DNA of 64,000 bases from Methylicorpusculum oleiharenae (GCF_009828925.2 NZ_WUTY02000001.1:992001-1056000); one strand, 5' to 3'. Numbered from the stretch's first letter, positions 46,386 to 55,248 are shown. Notes: generated from the letters alone by a model not told the origin. Numbers and translations are program-made.

Positions 46386-47989
46386 AAAAACTCCATTTCG
46401 TCATACGCTTCATTGCTCTGTGGGGGTGTTTTATCCGTGACAACGTGACAACCCGCGCCGTTCGTGGCTTGGGGTGTCGCGGATAGATTTTCATATCCGT
46501 GCTGTCGCGTTTTATCCGTGACATTCTGGTTATCCGTGACATTTTCAACTTGTCGCGTTGTCGCGGATAAGTCGGGATGTCGCGCGACAGGTTTTCTATC
46601 CGTGACACTGTAAGCCGCGTCATTCGTGGAGTGTCGCGTTGTCACGCTTGAAAAGGGGGGGTCGGCTAACGTAACGCTGTTGCCATGGACGTAACGGCTA
46701 AATGCTTCTTCAAATTGTGCCTTGTAATATCCTTTCTTATGGTCACATCCGATTCTAATATCTTTAGACTTAATCCCGTAGCCATTGAGCCGAGTTGAAA
46801 CTTGTCGTGGTGATATCGGTTTTCCACGGTTATAAGTCGACCAAGATTTTTCATCATCAGCGCAAAGAGACGCTATCAAGTCACAAGTAAATATCTTATC
46901 GATAAGCTGTATTTCAAATATCTCTTCAATATCGGATAGCAATTCCACGCCAACGCTAGGTGATGTTTCCGTCTCTGAAAGTTGAATAGCTGCTCTTTTT
47001 GCTAGTTCAGGCCAGCGCCCACCAGCAACCTGAGCAATCGCTAGTAATGGCTCCCAGTTATCCTGCGCTCTATCATTCAGTTGCGGTGGTAAGTGTGGAC
47101 GTGCCGCTTTAACTTTATCGCTGTAGTCATTCGAAAAACGAACCAGTTTTGCCGCCAGTGTCTTGAATAATGAATCTGTTGCATGGCGTAACCTGCTTAC
47201 ATTCTCGCCCGGTAGCTTGCGCCTTAATTCCAGAATTACAGCCCGATCCATAATGGTACCTGGTAGATGACCAATTCCTGATATCGCCTTTGCCCCCCAC
47301 ACATTAAAAATTGTAGGCTCATGATTATCGCCAACAGTGCGGATAATGAACGCGCTGTCCCGGGTGTGTCCGCAATTAATAATCCCTCGAAGCTCTTCGT
47401 TATCCTTCATAAACGCATCAGCTTCATCAATCAATAAAGTTGGCCCCCATTTCTCAATAGAGCGAAACAGTGCAGCCGGTGAGATGTTTGATGCAACCAA
47501 CGGCTTATCAGCCAGCTTGCCTATGAGGGTAAGAAGTTGAGATTTTCCACAGCGCTTTTCAGGTGCCGTGATAACGGCTAACGGTGCTACGTGTATGACT
47601 TCAATAAAGTGTGTCATTGCAATCCATAACGTTGCTGCCGTTGCCGTTTCAGGTGGACAAACAATAAATCTCTTGATGCAATCTGAGACTTCAGTCAATA
47701 AAGCGTCCGGGTTTATCGAATCAGGCCACGCGTCAACGCTCTCAATCTGCATCGTGTTGGTTGACTCGTCCGCTTTTTGTGAGCCTTTAATCAGTCTGTC
47801 TAGCATCGCCGCTCTGATACCAAGTTTTGCGGCCTCTTCAGCCCTTACGCGCTCATATTCAATAGGTGTGAGTGCCGATAATCGCTTTATGGCCTGGTCG
47901 TCACTTTCTTTAGTGGCATCATCAGTGTCGTTTGGCTTTTCAGCTTTCGAGAAATCAATAACATCATCTGTTTGTGGCGCTTCATCCAT
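46382..47989 (-). CDS. DUF3631 domain AAA-like ATPase, replication helicase candidate
   Basis: The 535-residue protein has a P-loop variant APEKRCGKSQLL (about 142-153), Walker B TLLIDEADAF (184-193) and the DUF3631 core with NCGHTRDSAFIIRTVG and GIGHLPGTIMDRAVILELRRK. DUF3631 proteins are common in phages, plasmids and satellites beside a Toprim primase and are thought to act as replicative helicases. The C-terminal ~75 residues (from 461) are of low complexity because the DNA carries repeated 11-mers. Its start overlaps the primase stop by one base (TAATG). Confidence 0.82.
   Translation of the reverse strand: MDEAPQTDDVIDFSKAEKPNDTDDATKESDDQAIKRLSALTPIEYERVRAEEAAKLGIRAAMLDRLIKGSQKADESTNTMQIESVDAWPDSINPDALLTEVSDCIKRFIVCPPETATAATLWIAMTHFIEVIHVAPLAVITAPEKRCGKSQLLTLIGKLADKPLVASNISPAALFRSIEKWGPTLLIDEADAFMKDNEELRGIINCGHTRDSAFIIRTVGDNHEPTIFNVWGAKAISGIGHLPGTIMDRAVILELRRKLPGENVSRLRHATDSLFKTLAAKLVRFSNDYSDKVKAARPHLPPQLNDRAQDNWEPLLAIAQVAGGRWPELAKRAAIQLSETETSPSVGVELLSDIEEIFEIQLIDKIFTCDLIASLCADDEKSWSTYNRGKPISPRQVSTRLNGYGIKSKDIRIGCDHKKGYYKAQFEEAFSRYVHGNSVTLADPPFSSVTTRHSTNDAAYSVTDRKPVARHPDLSATTRQVENVTDNQNVTDKTRQHGYENLSATPQATNGAGCHVVTDKTPPQSNEAYDEMEFF
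46432..46607. repeat. Iteron-like array of TATCCGYGACA in the DUF3631 gene
   Basis: Six full copies of an 11-mer TATCCG(T/C)GACA in 176 bases: plus orientation at 46432, 46513, 46531 and 46597; minus orientation (TGTCGCGGATA) at 46475 and 46559. Partial copies (TGTCGCG or ATCCGTG) lie at about 46444, 46494, 46503, 46551 and 46632, and a 12-base palindrome TGTCGCGCGACA at 46578-46589. Arrays of this type are the initiator-binding sites of plasmid and satellite origins, often located in or just after the replication gene. Confidence 0.75.
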
Positions 47990-48843
47990 TAGATACGCCC
48001 CGCATTGATTTCATCGTTAAAGTCATGTCCAGCCGTATCAGGTAGCAGATACAGGCCATTACAAGCCAGTGCAGCATCATGAGCGGCTTTTTGCCCAACT
48101 CCGGATAGATCGTTATCGCCGCAAATAACTATTTCAGAATCAGGAAAAAGCTTTCTGATTTCGACCGCAACCGGTGCAAGGTTTCCAGCATCAAGAGCGA
48201 TAAAGACTTGATGACCTGTTGACTCATTCAGACTTGCTCCGGTCGCCCAACCTTCACAAATCAATATCCTTTCGGCAGTGCCTCGGATAACAGCAAAACA
48301 GCCTTTTTTTCTGCCACCTGCTAAGAATCGCTTGCCTCCAGTAGGTGAAATGAATTGCAGGTTTACCAGTGACTTGTTAGGTGCGTAAATCGGGATAATC
48401 AGCGTATTGTCACGCCCCAATCGTGCACTATGTGGTTGAATCTGTTTTTTTACCAAATAGGTTTTGCTTGCTGTTGCTGCCGGAGCTGATTGCCAAATAG
48501 TATTGGCCTTGATTGCTGCATCACGATGTTTTGAAACTTCTAACGCCTGCCGTGATTGCTCATCAATCAATCGCTTTTTGGTGAGCTGTTGTTTCTGAAA
48601 CTCGCTTAAAGGCATATAGCCGCCCGCCGCCTTCCAAGTTTGTTTGACTCCGGTTTTGAAATCTTGGAAAAAGCCAGCCGGTTTACTGTCCAAATGCAGG
48701 ACATAAGCGCCGTTTAATTTTGAATCTATTTTGAATCGGTGCAAATTACCATCTGCAACAATGTTTGTTGGCGGCTCGATGCCAAACTCTTGCATTGCAT
48801 TTTTGAATTGCTCGATGATGTCGCCATGTATGAAACTATTCAT
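47989..48843 (-). CDS. Toprim-domain primase of the element
   Basis: Start set at ATG 48843 (MNSFIHGDIIEQF), which overlaps the preceding stop by eight bases and has GATGGGGG upstream. The 284-residue product has an N-terminal substrate-binding part and a C-terminal Toprim fold: catalytic glutamate in ILICEGWATGASL (about E197) and the DxD in VICGDNDLSG (D243, D245). Such proteins synthesise primers for satellite or phage replication. No zinc-finger is seen at the N-terminus. Partner of the DUF3631 ATPase downstream. Confidence 0.82.
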   Translation of the reverse strand: MNSFIHGDIIEQFKNAMQEFGIEPPTNIVADGNLHRFKIDSKLNGAYVLHLDSKPAGFFQDFKTGVKQTWKAAGGYMPLSEFQKQQLTKKRLIDEQSRQALEVSKHRDAAIKANTIWQSAPAATASKTYLVKKQIQPHSARLGRDNTLIIPIYAPNKSLVNLQFISPTGGKRFLAGGRKKGCFAVIRGTAERILICEGWATGASLNESTGHQVFIALDAGNLAPVAVEIRKLFPDSEIVICGDNDLSGVGQKAAHDAALACNGLYLLPDTAGHDFNDEINAGRI

Positions 48844-49117
48844 CAGAGCCCCCATCAAGCAAAACATACATTGCAATTCGGTGGTTATTTTCGGTCGTCC
48901 AGTGCGTGACAATGTTAAAGCCTTGCTGTCTCAGCTCTAAAATTCTCGGAGCCGGTGACATGATGTCGAGACGCTGCCTTGCTTGTATCGTAGTGATTGG
49001 ACGTTGGCGCAACCATTCTAAAAGTCGTTGCCGCTGACTCGCTGCGTCTGTAGAATGTTTTCTGCCTGTTGTTGTGCTGCCCACGTTTGCCGCGTGGGTG
49101 GTGCCTATTCTCTCCAT
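48836..49117 (-). CDS. Helix-turn-helix protein of the element
   Basis: A 93-residue protein whose second half has a winged-helix-like pattern: RQRLLEWLRQRPITTIQARQRLDIMSPAPRILELRQQGFNI (key parts PITTIQARQRLDI and RILELRQQGFNI). Small proteins of this kind occur in many prophages and satellites between alpA-like and primase genes. It could be a DNA-binding regulator or replication accessory. Two bases separate it from alpA. Confidence 0.75.
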   Translation of the reverse strand: MERIGTTHAANVGSTTTGRKHSTDAASQRQRLLEWLRQRPITTIQARQRLDIMSPAPRILELRQQGFNIVTHWTTENNHRIAMYVLLDGGSDE

Positions 49118-49119
49118 GA

Positions 49120-49413
49120 TTAAGCCCTCAATCCGTTAACGTGATTGATTGCCGCCTCTTCAATTTCTGAAACTGTTTTAACTCTTCGTTGTAGTAACCA
49201 TGAATCTAACTCGTTTCTGTCGAAGTACAGCATTTTTCCGCGCGGTTTATAGTGCGGGATAGCCTGCGTTGAAGTGAGTTTGTAAATTTGAGAAAGACTT
49301 AGGCCCATGTAGGCGCTTGCTTCTTCAATGGTGAGTGCTGATTTATTTGATAATACCGCGGTGGTTAAAATATCTAGCCTGGACGCGATATCTTGCAAAG
49401 TGAGGGATGACAT
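49120..49413 (-). CDS. alpA: AlpA-like excisionase/regulator (HTH_17)
   Basis: The 97-residue protein has the MerR-like helix-turn-helix of the AlpA/HTH_17 family: SALTIEEASAYMGLSLSQIYKL then the wing PRGKMLYFDRNELDSWLLQRRV (key parts ASAYMGLSLSQIY and FDRNELDSWL). In P4-like and PICI satellites AlpA homologues switch on excision and replication. It leads the minus-strand cluster. Its ribosome-binding site GGAG lies in the arm of a 7-bp inverted repeat. Confidence 0.82.
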   Translation of the reverse strand: MSSLTLQDIASRLDILTTAVLSNKSALTIEEASAYMGLSLSQIYKLTSTQAIPHYKPRGKMLYFDRNELDSWLLQRRVKTVSEIEEAAINHVNGLRA

Positions 49414-49417
49414 TTAT

Positions 49418-49448
49418 TGACTCCGGTTTCATTTATTTGAAGGAGTCA
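49418..49448 (-). promoter_or_regulatory. Inverted repeat covering the alpA ribosome-binding site
   Basis: TGACTCC (49418-49424) and GGAGTCA (49442-49448). On the minus strand the downstream arm is GGAGTCA, whose GGAG is seven bases ahead of the alpA ATG at 49413, so an RNA hairpin would hide the ribosome-binding site. As DNA it could equally be a repressor operator. Confidence 0.6.
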
Positions 49449-49519
49449 GTAAATTAATGCTTGTATGGAATTTAAAAAACGAGCTAGTTTTTTCGTTTTT
49501 CTCTGCGGTAACAATTTTA

Positions 49520-50008
49520 CTAAACAGGTTTCTCTAGCTGCCGTTCTACATCTCGCCGCAACTCATTAACTTGAATCGCCACTGGCTTCATCTTTGCAAT
49601 AAATTCTTCTGCTGCCCTTTCCCCAACATGGCGAAGGCTAATAATTTCTTGGACTGCTTGCTTATGCCGTATCTCTTTTGCCACGTACGCGCAAACAATG
49701 CCAAACTCTTCAGAGTGAATTGTTTCATCATGAAGTCGTGCTTTGGCTCGCTTTTTGGCCTTCTTTTTTCTTAGGCCCAGCTCTTTTTTTAAATCAGCCC
49801 CAGCATAAACAACCGCCGCTAATGCGCGCATAGCTGCCAGCATTTCATCTTTTGAGATATCAGCCGTAAGATCATCTATTGGTGGCTCAGTGCCTAGCCT
49901 TTTGGCCTGAATCATATTGTTATAGGCTTTGTCGTGATTCGCACTGACCTTATCAACAAAGCCCTTTATTGCTTCAATATCGTAATAGTTAGAGCTGTTA
50001 TCCGCCAT
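49520..50008 (-). CDS. Unknown helical protein next to the integrase
   Basis: The 162-residue protein is mostly helical, with a strongly basic stretch [17 protein letters not shown] (about 93-109) and a C-terminal helical region ([15 protein letters not shown]). No family recognised. It overlaps the integrase by 11 bases, so it is translated together with it. It could be an accessory DNA-binding factor for recombination, which is a guess from the position and charge. Confidence 0.7.
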   Translation of the reverse strand: MADNSSNYYDIEAIKGFVDKVSANHDKAYNNMIQAKRLGTEPPIDDLTADISKDEMLAAMRALAAVVYAGADLKKELGLRKKKAKKRAKARLHDETIHSEEFGIVCAYVAKEIRHKQAVQEIISLRHVGERAAEEFIAKMKPVAIQVNELRRDVERQLEKPV

Positions 50009-51134
50009 AATTAAGCCCTATGTCCGGTATCTTGTGCATGGCGTCACGGCGTACACTGTCGATAACATCAGCGTAAATCTGTGTTGTTTTTACCTCAGAA
50101 TGGCCTAAAAGCTTTGATACGGTGTAAATATCGGTGCCATTGCTTAAAAGTGAAACGGCGAAAGTATGACGACCAGCATGAAAGGTAACGTGCTTGCTTA
50201 TCCCTGCCGCCATGCACCATTGAAGGAGTGCGACATTCATCCAGTTTGAATAACGCAAGCCTTCAAAGACACGTCCGGCCTTTTGCTGCTCGCCCATCAA
50301 TTTAAAAGCCTGGGGGGTGATATCCAAGTATTGAAGGGTTTTTGTTTTTTGTTGACTGAATGTTATCCTGTGGCCGCCGTTTAAAATGCTCACCTGCTCC
50401 CAATCCAATTTTTGAATATCACTCCAACGTAAGCCGGTTACACAGCTAAATAAAAAGCCCCGTTTTAAAACTTCATAGCGGCAATCGGTAACAGCCAGCG
50501 CGCGCACCTCTTCAATGCTCAAATAAACCCGCTCAGATGTTTCGGCCTTGATGCCTGGAATTTCGGTTAATGGGTTTCGGTGCAGTATGCCCTTAGTCGC
50601 TGCCGTGTTGATTACAGTGCGTAATTTGTTGAAGTAGGTGCTTGCTGTGTTTTTGCTTAGCTTGTTGCCAGTTTTGCCGGTGGCCTTCTTTTCTAAATAG
50701 TCACGCGCTCCCGTTATCCATTCGGCGGTTATCTGCTCAAATGATAATGATTCATCAGGTGCGTATTTTTTCAGGTGGACTTTACAACCAAGCCATATTG
50801 AATGATTAGAACCGGTTTTATCCTTCATGATGCCGTCGAAAAACGGCCAGAATTGAGTCTTTGTTTTTACTGCATCAGTAAAGCCGTGCTGGCCTTGTGC
50901 TGCCTCGGTTATTCGTTTGGCGCGGATATTTTCAATTAGCTTTTCGGTGTCTTTGTTGTACTGCGTTTCTAGTGGATTTTTAGGTTTTGAGTAGAGAAAT
51001 TGTTCTAACTGCTCAAGCTTTCGAGTGTGCTTGAGTTTGCCGTTTTCATCTGTATAGGAGCCGTACCAGTAAACAAGTCGAATGTTTAGCTTGTCGCCGG
51101 TTTTGTTGAGACGCTTTTCAATGGTAATCTTCAT
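49998..51134 (-). CDS. int: Tyrosine recombinase integrase
   Basis: The 378-residue protein has an N-terminal arm and core-binding domain and a C-terminal catalytic domain with R236 ([10 protein letters not shown]), H319 and R322 ([10 protein letters not shown]), H345 (LLGHSEV) and the nucleophile Y354 (TQIYADV). All catalytic residues are intact. The gene ends pointing into the element and starts about 185 bases from attR at mnmE, with repeated TTACACC motifs in the gap. Related integrases use the 3' end of mnmE (trmE) as target. Confidence 0.95.
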   Translation of the reverse strand: MKITIEKRLNKTGDKLNIRLVYWYGSYTDENGKLKHTRKLEQLEQFLYSKPKNPLETQYNKDTEKLIENIRAKRITEAAQGQHGFTDAVKTKTQFWPFFDGIMKDKTGSNHSIWLGCKVHLKKYAPDESLSFEQITAEWITGARDYLEKKATGKTGNKLSKNTASTYFNKLRTVINTAATKGILHRNPLTEIPGIKAETSERVYLSIEEVRALAVTDCRYEVLKRGFLFSCVTGLRWSDIQKLDWEQVSILNGGHRITFSQQKTKTLQYLDITPQAFKLMGEQQKAGRVFEGLRYSNWMNVALLQWCMAAGISKHVTFHAGRHTFAVSLLSNGTDIYTVSKLLGHSEVKTTQIYADVIDSVRRDAMHKIPDIGLNYGG

Positions 51135-51139
51135 GGGGT

Positions 51140-51186
51140 TTACACCTCTTACACCTAAAATATGCCTGGGTGTAGTATGGGTGTAA
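51140..51186. promoter_or_regulatory. Candidate arm-type integrase sites
   Basis: Motif TTACACCT occurs at 51140-51147 and 51149-51156, and its reverse form GGGTGTA(A) at 51168-51174 and 51179-51186. The same motif occurs near the left end (AGGTGTAA at 44877-44884). The location just upstream of int and on both sides of the element suits binding sites for the integrase N-terminal domain. Confidence 0.5.
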
Positions 51187-51318
51187 AGAAAGGATAAGTA
51201 AAGGATAAAGAAAAGAAACTAAGAAGGGTGTTGATATTGTGTAAGTCTTTGTTATAAATATTGTTATTATCGTTTTATTGCTCTTTGTTTAGTCTTTGTT
51301 TTCACTGTTTAACAGGCT

Positions 51319-51333
51319 TTACTTTCCTATACA
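51319..51333. other. Right attachment site core, within the 3' end of mnmE
   Basis: TTACTTTCCTATACA, the reverse of the mnmE last codons (SerPheCysIleGlyLys-stop region). The same position and sequence type are used by SGI1-like elements at trmE, whose core on the coding strand is close to TTCTGTATTGGTAAGTAA; here the coding strand reads TTCTGTATAGGAAAGTAA. The gene remains intact. Confidence 0.8.
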
Positions 51334-52665
51334 GAAGCTGGAAAAAATCTTTCCTAATAGGTCATCCGAACTAAATTCCCCGGTTATCTCAGTAAGACCT
51401 TGTTGAGCCAGCTTTAGGTCTTCTGCGACTAATTCACCTGCTTTGCTGTTTTTTAATTGCATTAAAGCGGATTGCACAAAATTTAAACTTTTTTGCAAAG
51501 CTTCTATATGCCTTCTTCTTGCTATAAATACATTTTCATTATTGCCTTTAAAACCGGCGCTTTCCTTTAAGTGTTGCTTCAATAACTCCATTCCTTGACC
51601 TGTTCTAAGGGATAGATAAATCTGTGTACCTTGTGTGGAATGACTAATTTCAGGGTCAACGCCTAACAGATCTATTTTGTTATAAATTTTTGTGATGTGG
51701 GCATCAGATGAAAAGCTGGCTACTATAGATTGGTGTTCGGGATCTTTTACATCAATTAAAAGCAATATTTCATCTGCCTTTTTGATTTCTTCATGAGCTC
51801 TTCGTATGCCTTCTTTTTCGACGGGATTATCGCTTTCTCTTAAACCGGCAGTATCGATGATATGTAACGGCATACCATCAATTTGGATTTTCTCTCTCAA
51901 CACGTCACGTGTAGTACCGGCAATGTCAGTCACTATTGCCGCATCGTGGCCTGCTAAGGCATTCAACAAGCTGGATTTACCCGCATTGGGTTTACCTGCT
52001 AATACTATCGTATAACCGTCTCTTAATAGCCTTCCTTGATACGCTGTATTCAATATGGTTTGAATTTGATTGGCTATATTCTCAATCTTACTTTCCACCA
52101 TACCATCTGATAGAAAATCTATCTCTTCATCAACAAAATCGATGGCGGCTTCTACATAGGCTCTCAACTCAGTCAGTTGGTCAACCATTTCGTTAATCTG
52201 CCTGGAAAATAATCCTTGTAAGGATTTCTGTGCTGAACGCGCTGATTGCTCTGTGCTGCTTTCAATCAAATCAGCAACCGCTTCAGCTTGCGCCAGATCA
52301 ATTTTATTATTTAAAAATGCGCGTTCAGTGAATTCACCAGGCCTCGCAATACGGGCACCAAGCGATAAAACTCTTTTTAGCAAAATATCTAAAATTATTG
52401 AGCCGCCGTGAGCTTGAAGTTCTAAAACGTCTTCGCCTGTATAAGAGGCCGGGGCGGGAAAATACAGAGTGATACCCGAATCAATGATGGATCCGTCTTG
52501 ATCACTAAAGGTTGTGAATAGCGCAAATCTGGCCTTTAGGGGCCTGTTGATGATTTGTTGGGCTATTTTTGTGACATCAGAGCCTGATACTCTAATGATG
52601 CCTACACCGCCGTTTCCCGGCGGTGTAGCGATTGCTGCAATGGTATCAACAGTTATAATATCCAC
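51319..52665 (-). CDS. mnmE: tRNA modification GTPase MnmE
   Basis: The 448-residue protein has the N-terminal tetrahydrofolate-binding domain (TIAAIATPPGNGGVGIIRVSG region), a GTPase domain with P-loop GKPNAGKSS and IIDTAGLR, and the C-terminal CIGK motif that binds the methylene group acceptor. With MnmG it makes the 5-carboxymethylaminomethyl group at U34 of tRNAs. The last codons coincide with the attachment site of the integrated element; because the core repeat restores the sequence, the C-terminus is normal. It follows yidC in the conserved minus-strand operon. Confidence 0.97.
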   Translation of the reverse strand: MDIITVDTIAAIATPPGNGGVGIIRVSGSDVTKIAQQIINRPLKARFALFTTFSDQDGSIIDSGITLYFPAPASYTGEDVLELQAHGGSIILDILLKRVLSLGARIARPGEFTERAFLNNKIDLAQAEAVADLIESSTEQSARSAQKSLQGLFSRQINEMVDQLTELRAYVEAAIDFVDEEIDFLSDGMVESKIENIANQIQTILNTAYQGRLLRDGYTIVLAGKPNAGKSSLLNALAGHDAAIVTDIAGTTRDVLREKIQIDGMPLHIIDTAGLRESDNPVEKEGIRRAHEEIKKADEILLLIDVKDPEHQSIVASFSSDAHITKIYNKIDLLGVDPEISHSTQGTQIYLSLRTGQGMELLKQHLKESAGFKGNNENVFIARRRHIEALQKSLNFVQSALMQLKNSKAGELVAEDLKLAQQGLTEITGEFSSDDLLGKIFSSFCIGK

Positions 52666-52671
52666 ACAGTA

Positions 52672-54375
52672 TTACTTGGCTTCTTCTATTCCTTTGGTTA
52701 TATACCATTGTTGAATGATAGATAACGTATTGTTAACGACCCAGTACATTACTAACCCGGATGGGAAGAAGAGGAAAAATACTGTAAATACAAGAGGAAA
52801 CATCTTTATAATTTTTGCCTGTAATGGATCAATGGGAGCTGGATTCAAACTCTGCTGAATCTTCATCGTGATGCCCATTAAAATTGGCAAAATATAAAAT
52901 GGATCTTGAGCAGATAAATCCTGCAACCACATTGCAAAAGGGGCTTGGCGAAGTTCCACCGTTTCTACTAATACCCAATATAACGAAATGAATACCGGTA
53001 TTTGAACAAGAATTGGCAAACAACCGCCCAATGGATTCACTTTTTCCCGCTTGTATAAATCCATCATTTCTTTGTTAAACCGCTGCCTGTCATCAGCAAA
53101 TCTCTCTTGAAGTTCTTTCAATCGAGGTTGGATTTTGCGCATTTTGGCCATTGAAATAAAACTGGCCTGTGACAGTTTAAAAAACAGTAATTTAATAGTA
53201 AGTGTTACGCCGATAATTGCAAAACCCCAGTTAGCGGTAAACCCGTAGATTTGGTTCAATAACCAGTAAATAGGTTTAGCTACAATTGTCAGCCAGCCAT
53301 AATCAACCGTTAGCTCAAGACCCGTAGCAACTTTCTCTAACATAGGTTGAATTTTAGGACCTGCAAACAATTGTGCGGCAAATTCAACTTGCTGATTAGG
53401 TTCAACTGTTTTAATAGGCGAGTAAGAGCCTATGACATAGCGAAAGTCTTTAAGGTCTTTGGTATAAAAATTATTTTCTTCATCTTTAGGGGGTACCCAA
53501 GCAGCAGCAAAATAGTGCTGAATCATAGCGCTCCAACCGCCTAAAGTTTTGATCTCTAAATTTTCTTTAGCCATGTCGTCGAAGTCGACTTTTTGATATT
53601 TATCTTCGTCCGTGTAAACCACTCCTCCTGCATATGTTCTGATAAAGCTATTAGCAGATGCATCAGTATAAGGGGTTCTCAATAATTGGCTGTATTGCCG
53701 GCCAGACCAGGGAGTTGCACCATTATTTTTTACATTTTGAAGTAAGCTTATTTCGTAACTTCCTCTTTTTAATACCAGAGTCTTTGTTACGACCAAGCCT
53801 TTACCGTCAGTCCATGTCAGAGGGACTTCAATAGTGTCTTGCCCCTCTGTCATTTCATAATTATTCTTTTCGGCCGTGAACACACTATGGTGATTGGCAG
53901 CACTTAAAGTACTGTTTTCGGCAATCAAACCACTTTGTGCCAGAAATAATTTTTCTTTATCAGTATTGAAAAGACGAATAGGAGTGGTGTCTTTTACAGA
54001 AGGAGACAAGCCAAATGTTTCTCTGATTCTTTGAACAACAGTATTATATTTTTCTAAAGGATAGTTGATTAAATCAAGATTTTGTAAAGTTCCGCCTTGA
54101 GTATTGATCTCAAGTGCCAAGACATCCGTTTTTACTTTAATGATTTGTCCGGCAGTGGAAATAGAGGCCAAAGGCGCGTTTACGTCGCTCCTGTCTTGAG
54201 TTTGAGACAAATCAGACGAATCTACTGTTGCTGGTAAATCACCCTTAGTTGCTACTTCAGGCTGATCAGAGATTGCTACAGCAGGCTTTGGACCGTAATC
54301 AATTTGCCATGCTTGCCACAGCATGTAACTTATCATTGCAAAAATGACAATCAGTATAAATCTTATGTTATCCAT
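52672..54375 (-). CDS. yidC: Membrane protein insertase YidC
   Basis: Start set at ATG 54375 ([15 protein letters not shown]), giving 567 residues; the longer open frame runs through yidD. The protein has the N-terminal helix, a large periplasmic beta domain with QTEDRSDV-type linker, and the conserved five-helix core with the hydrophilic groove arginine in [27 protein letters not shown] (key part [14 protein letters not shown]). It inserts membrane proteins with or without SecYEG. It overlaps yidD by eight bases. Confidence 0.97.
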   Translation of the reverse strand: MDNIRFILIVIFAMISYMLWQAWQIDYGPKPAVAISDQPEVATKGDLPATVDSSDLSQTQDRSDVNAPLASISTAGQIIKVKTDVLALEINTQGGTLQNLDLINYPLEKYNTVVQRIRETFGLSPSVKDTTPIRLFNTDKEKLFLAQSGLIAENSTLSAANHHSVFTAEKNNYEMTEGQDTIEVPLTWTDGKGLVVTKTLVLKRGSYEISLLQNVKNNGATPWSGRQYSQLLRTPYTDASANSFIRTYAGGVVYTDEDKYQKVDFDDMAKENLEIKTLGGWSAMIQHYFAAAWVPPKDEENNFYTKDLKDFRYVIGSYSPIKTVEPNQQVEFAAQLFAGPKIQPMLEKVATGLELTVDYGWLTIVAKPIYWLLNQIYGFTANWGFAIIGVTLTIKLLFFKLSQASFISMAKMRKIQPRLKELQERFADDRQRFNKEMMDLYKREKVNPLGGCLPILVQIPVFISLYWVLVETVELRQAPFAMWLQDLSAQDPFYILPILMGITMKIQQSLNPAPIDPLQAKIIKMFPLVFTVFFLFFPSGLVMYWVVNNTLSIIQQWYITKGIEEAK

Positions 54376-54601
54376 TTTTTTTACCAAAATTTTTTGGAAC
54401 TGGGTCAAATCCACCCTCATGAAAAGGGTGACATCTGAGTAATCTTCTGATCGTAAGATAGGAGCCTTTGGCCGCCCCATACACATGAAGCGCCTCTAAG
54501 GCATAACTTGAACAGCTTGGATGAAAACGACAGCTATTCCCTAGCAACGGACTTATAAAGTATTTATAAAACTTTATGACTGCTATGAGCAAGATTCGCA
54601 T
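54368..54601 (-). CDS. yidD: Membrane protein insertion efficiency factor YidD
   Basis: The 77-residue protein has the family signature with conserved cysteines, [26 protein letters not shown], and [18 protein letters not shown]. It is a small peripheral inner-membrane protein that supports YidC. It overlaps rnpA by 19 bases and yidC by eight. Confidence 0.95.
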   Translation of the reverse strand: MRILLIAVIKFYKYFISPLLGNSCRFHPSCSSYALEALHVYGAAKGSYLTIRRLLRCHPFHEGGFDPVPKNFGKKNG

Positions 54602-54948
54602 CGGGTTACCAACCTAAGCCAATGTTTTTCCAATGACTTTCTCAATACTTCTGGAGAAACATCAACTGCACTTCTTCGTGCTAAAACAACTATGTCAATA
54701 TTGGATAACTTATGCTGTTGCATTCTAAAGCTCTCGCGAACTGTTCTTTTAAGTCTGTTTCTATCTACAGCTCGCTTAATGTTTTTTTTAGCAATTGCCA
54801 AGCCAAGCCTTGGGGAGTAAGTCTGATTGCTTATTGCTAGTAGCGTAAAATAGCTATCGCTTGACTTTACAGGATTGGCAAATACCTTTTTATATTCTGC
54901 TGGCTTCCTTAACCTTAAATAGGGAGGGAAACTTAATATCTTATTCAA
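54583..54948 (-). CDS. rnpA: Ribonuclease P protein component
   Basis: The 121-residue basic protein has the RNR signature in [22 protein letters not shown] (key part [10 protein letters not shown]) and an alpha-beta fold with [10 protein letters not shown]. It is the protein cofactor of the tRNA 5'-processing ribozyme. It sits three bases past rpmH, the universally conserved order. Confidence 0.97.
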   Translation of the reverse strand: MNKILSFPPYLRLRKPAEYKKVFANPVKSSDSYFTLLAISNQTYSPRLGLAIAKKNIKRAVDRNRLKRTVRESFRMQQHKLSNIDIVVLARRSAVDVSPEVLRKSLEKHWLRLVTRCESCS

Positions 54949-54951
54949 AGA

Positions 54952-55086
54952 CTAGACAGACAATTTGACACGGCCTTTCGCTCTGCGAGCGTTGAGAACT
55001 TTACGACCGCCTCTTGTTGCCATTCTTGCACGAAAACCATGAGTTCTTGCACGTTTGATTTTACTCGGTTGATAAGTTCTTTTCAT
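54952..55086 (-). CDS. rpmH: 50S ribosomal protein L34
   Basis: A 44-codon gene too short for routine ORF cutoffs. The product begins [18 protein letters not shown] and ends in [11 protein letters not shown], a full-length bacterial L34 of the usual 44 residues with the GGRKVL and RRAKGR motifs. It precedes rnpA by three bases and is divergent from dnaA across a 162-base gap that holds the promoters of both but no perfect DnaA box. Confidence 0.97.
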   Translation of the reverse strand: MKRTYQPSKIKRARTHGFRARMATRGGRKVLNARRAKGRVKLSV

Positions 55087-55248
55087 TGGTCTGTATCCTG
55101 AAGAAGTGGTTGTTAATTAAAAACGGATAAAAAGATTCGGGATAATAAATCAGCTTGACCTATTTTGTCAATTAAACTGACTTTGTTTCATGTTACAATG
55201 ACCCATATTTTGTCGTCACAACACTTAATCTGTTAATCAAAATTACTA

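Larger units (their letters stand above)
44788..51333. mobile_element. Phage-satellite-like integrative element at the 3' end of mnmE
   Basis: A 6.5 kb element bounded by 15-base att repeats. Gene order from the right end, all minus strand: tyrosine integrase, unknown 162-residue protein, AlpA-like regulator, HTH protein, Toprim primase, DUF3631 ATPase (with iteron-like repeats), TubC-docking-like protein, zinc/J-like protein, small terminase TerS, and a remnant with an SSB-like tail, then a terminator. It has replication and packaging-recognition genes but no capsid, tail, portal, large terminase or lysis genes. This fits PICI-type satellites, which depend on a helper phage; no helper is in the window. 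Confidence 0.8.

Noticed and set aside
46432-46607. CRISPR array
   Set aside because: Repeats are only 11 bases, occur in both orientations and have irregular spacing, so they are iteron-like, not CRISPR.
46345-46623. 92-residue minus-strand open frame overlapping the DUF3631 gene
   Set aside because: It is a by-product of the 11-mer repeat array read in another frame; composition is repetitive Arg/Thr/Met and it has no start signal.
47568-48008. 146-residue plus-strand open frame
   Set aside because: Lies opposite the Walker A part of the DUF3631 gene, which is clearly the real gene; Ser-rich shadow translation.
55087-55248. oriC between rpmH and dnaA
   Set aside because: This is the classic place, but no perfect DnaA box is present, so it is not annotated as origin; skew analysis is needed.
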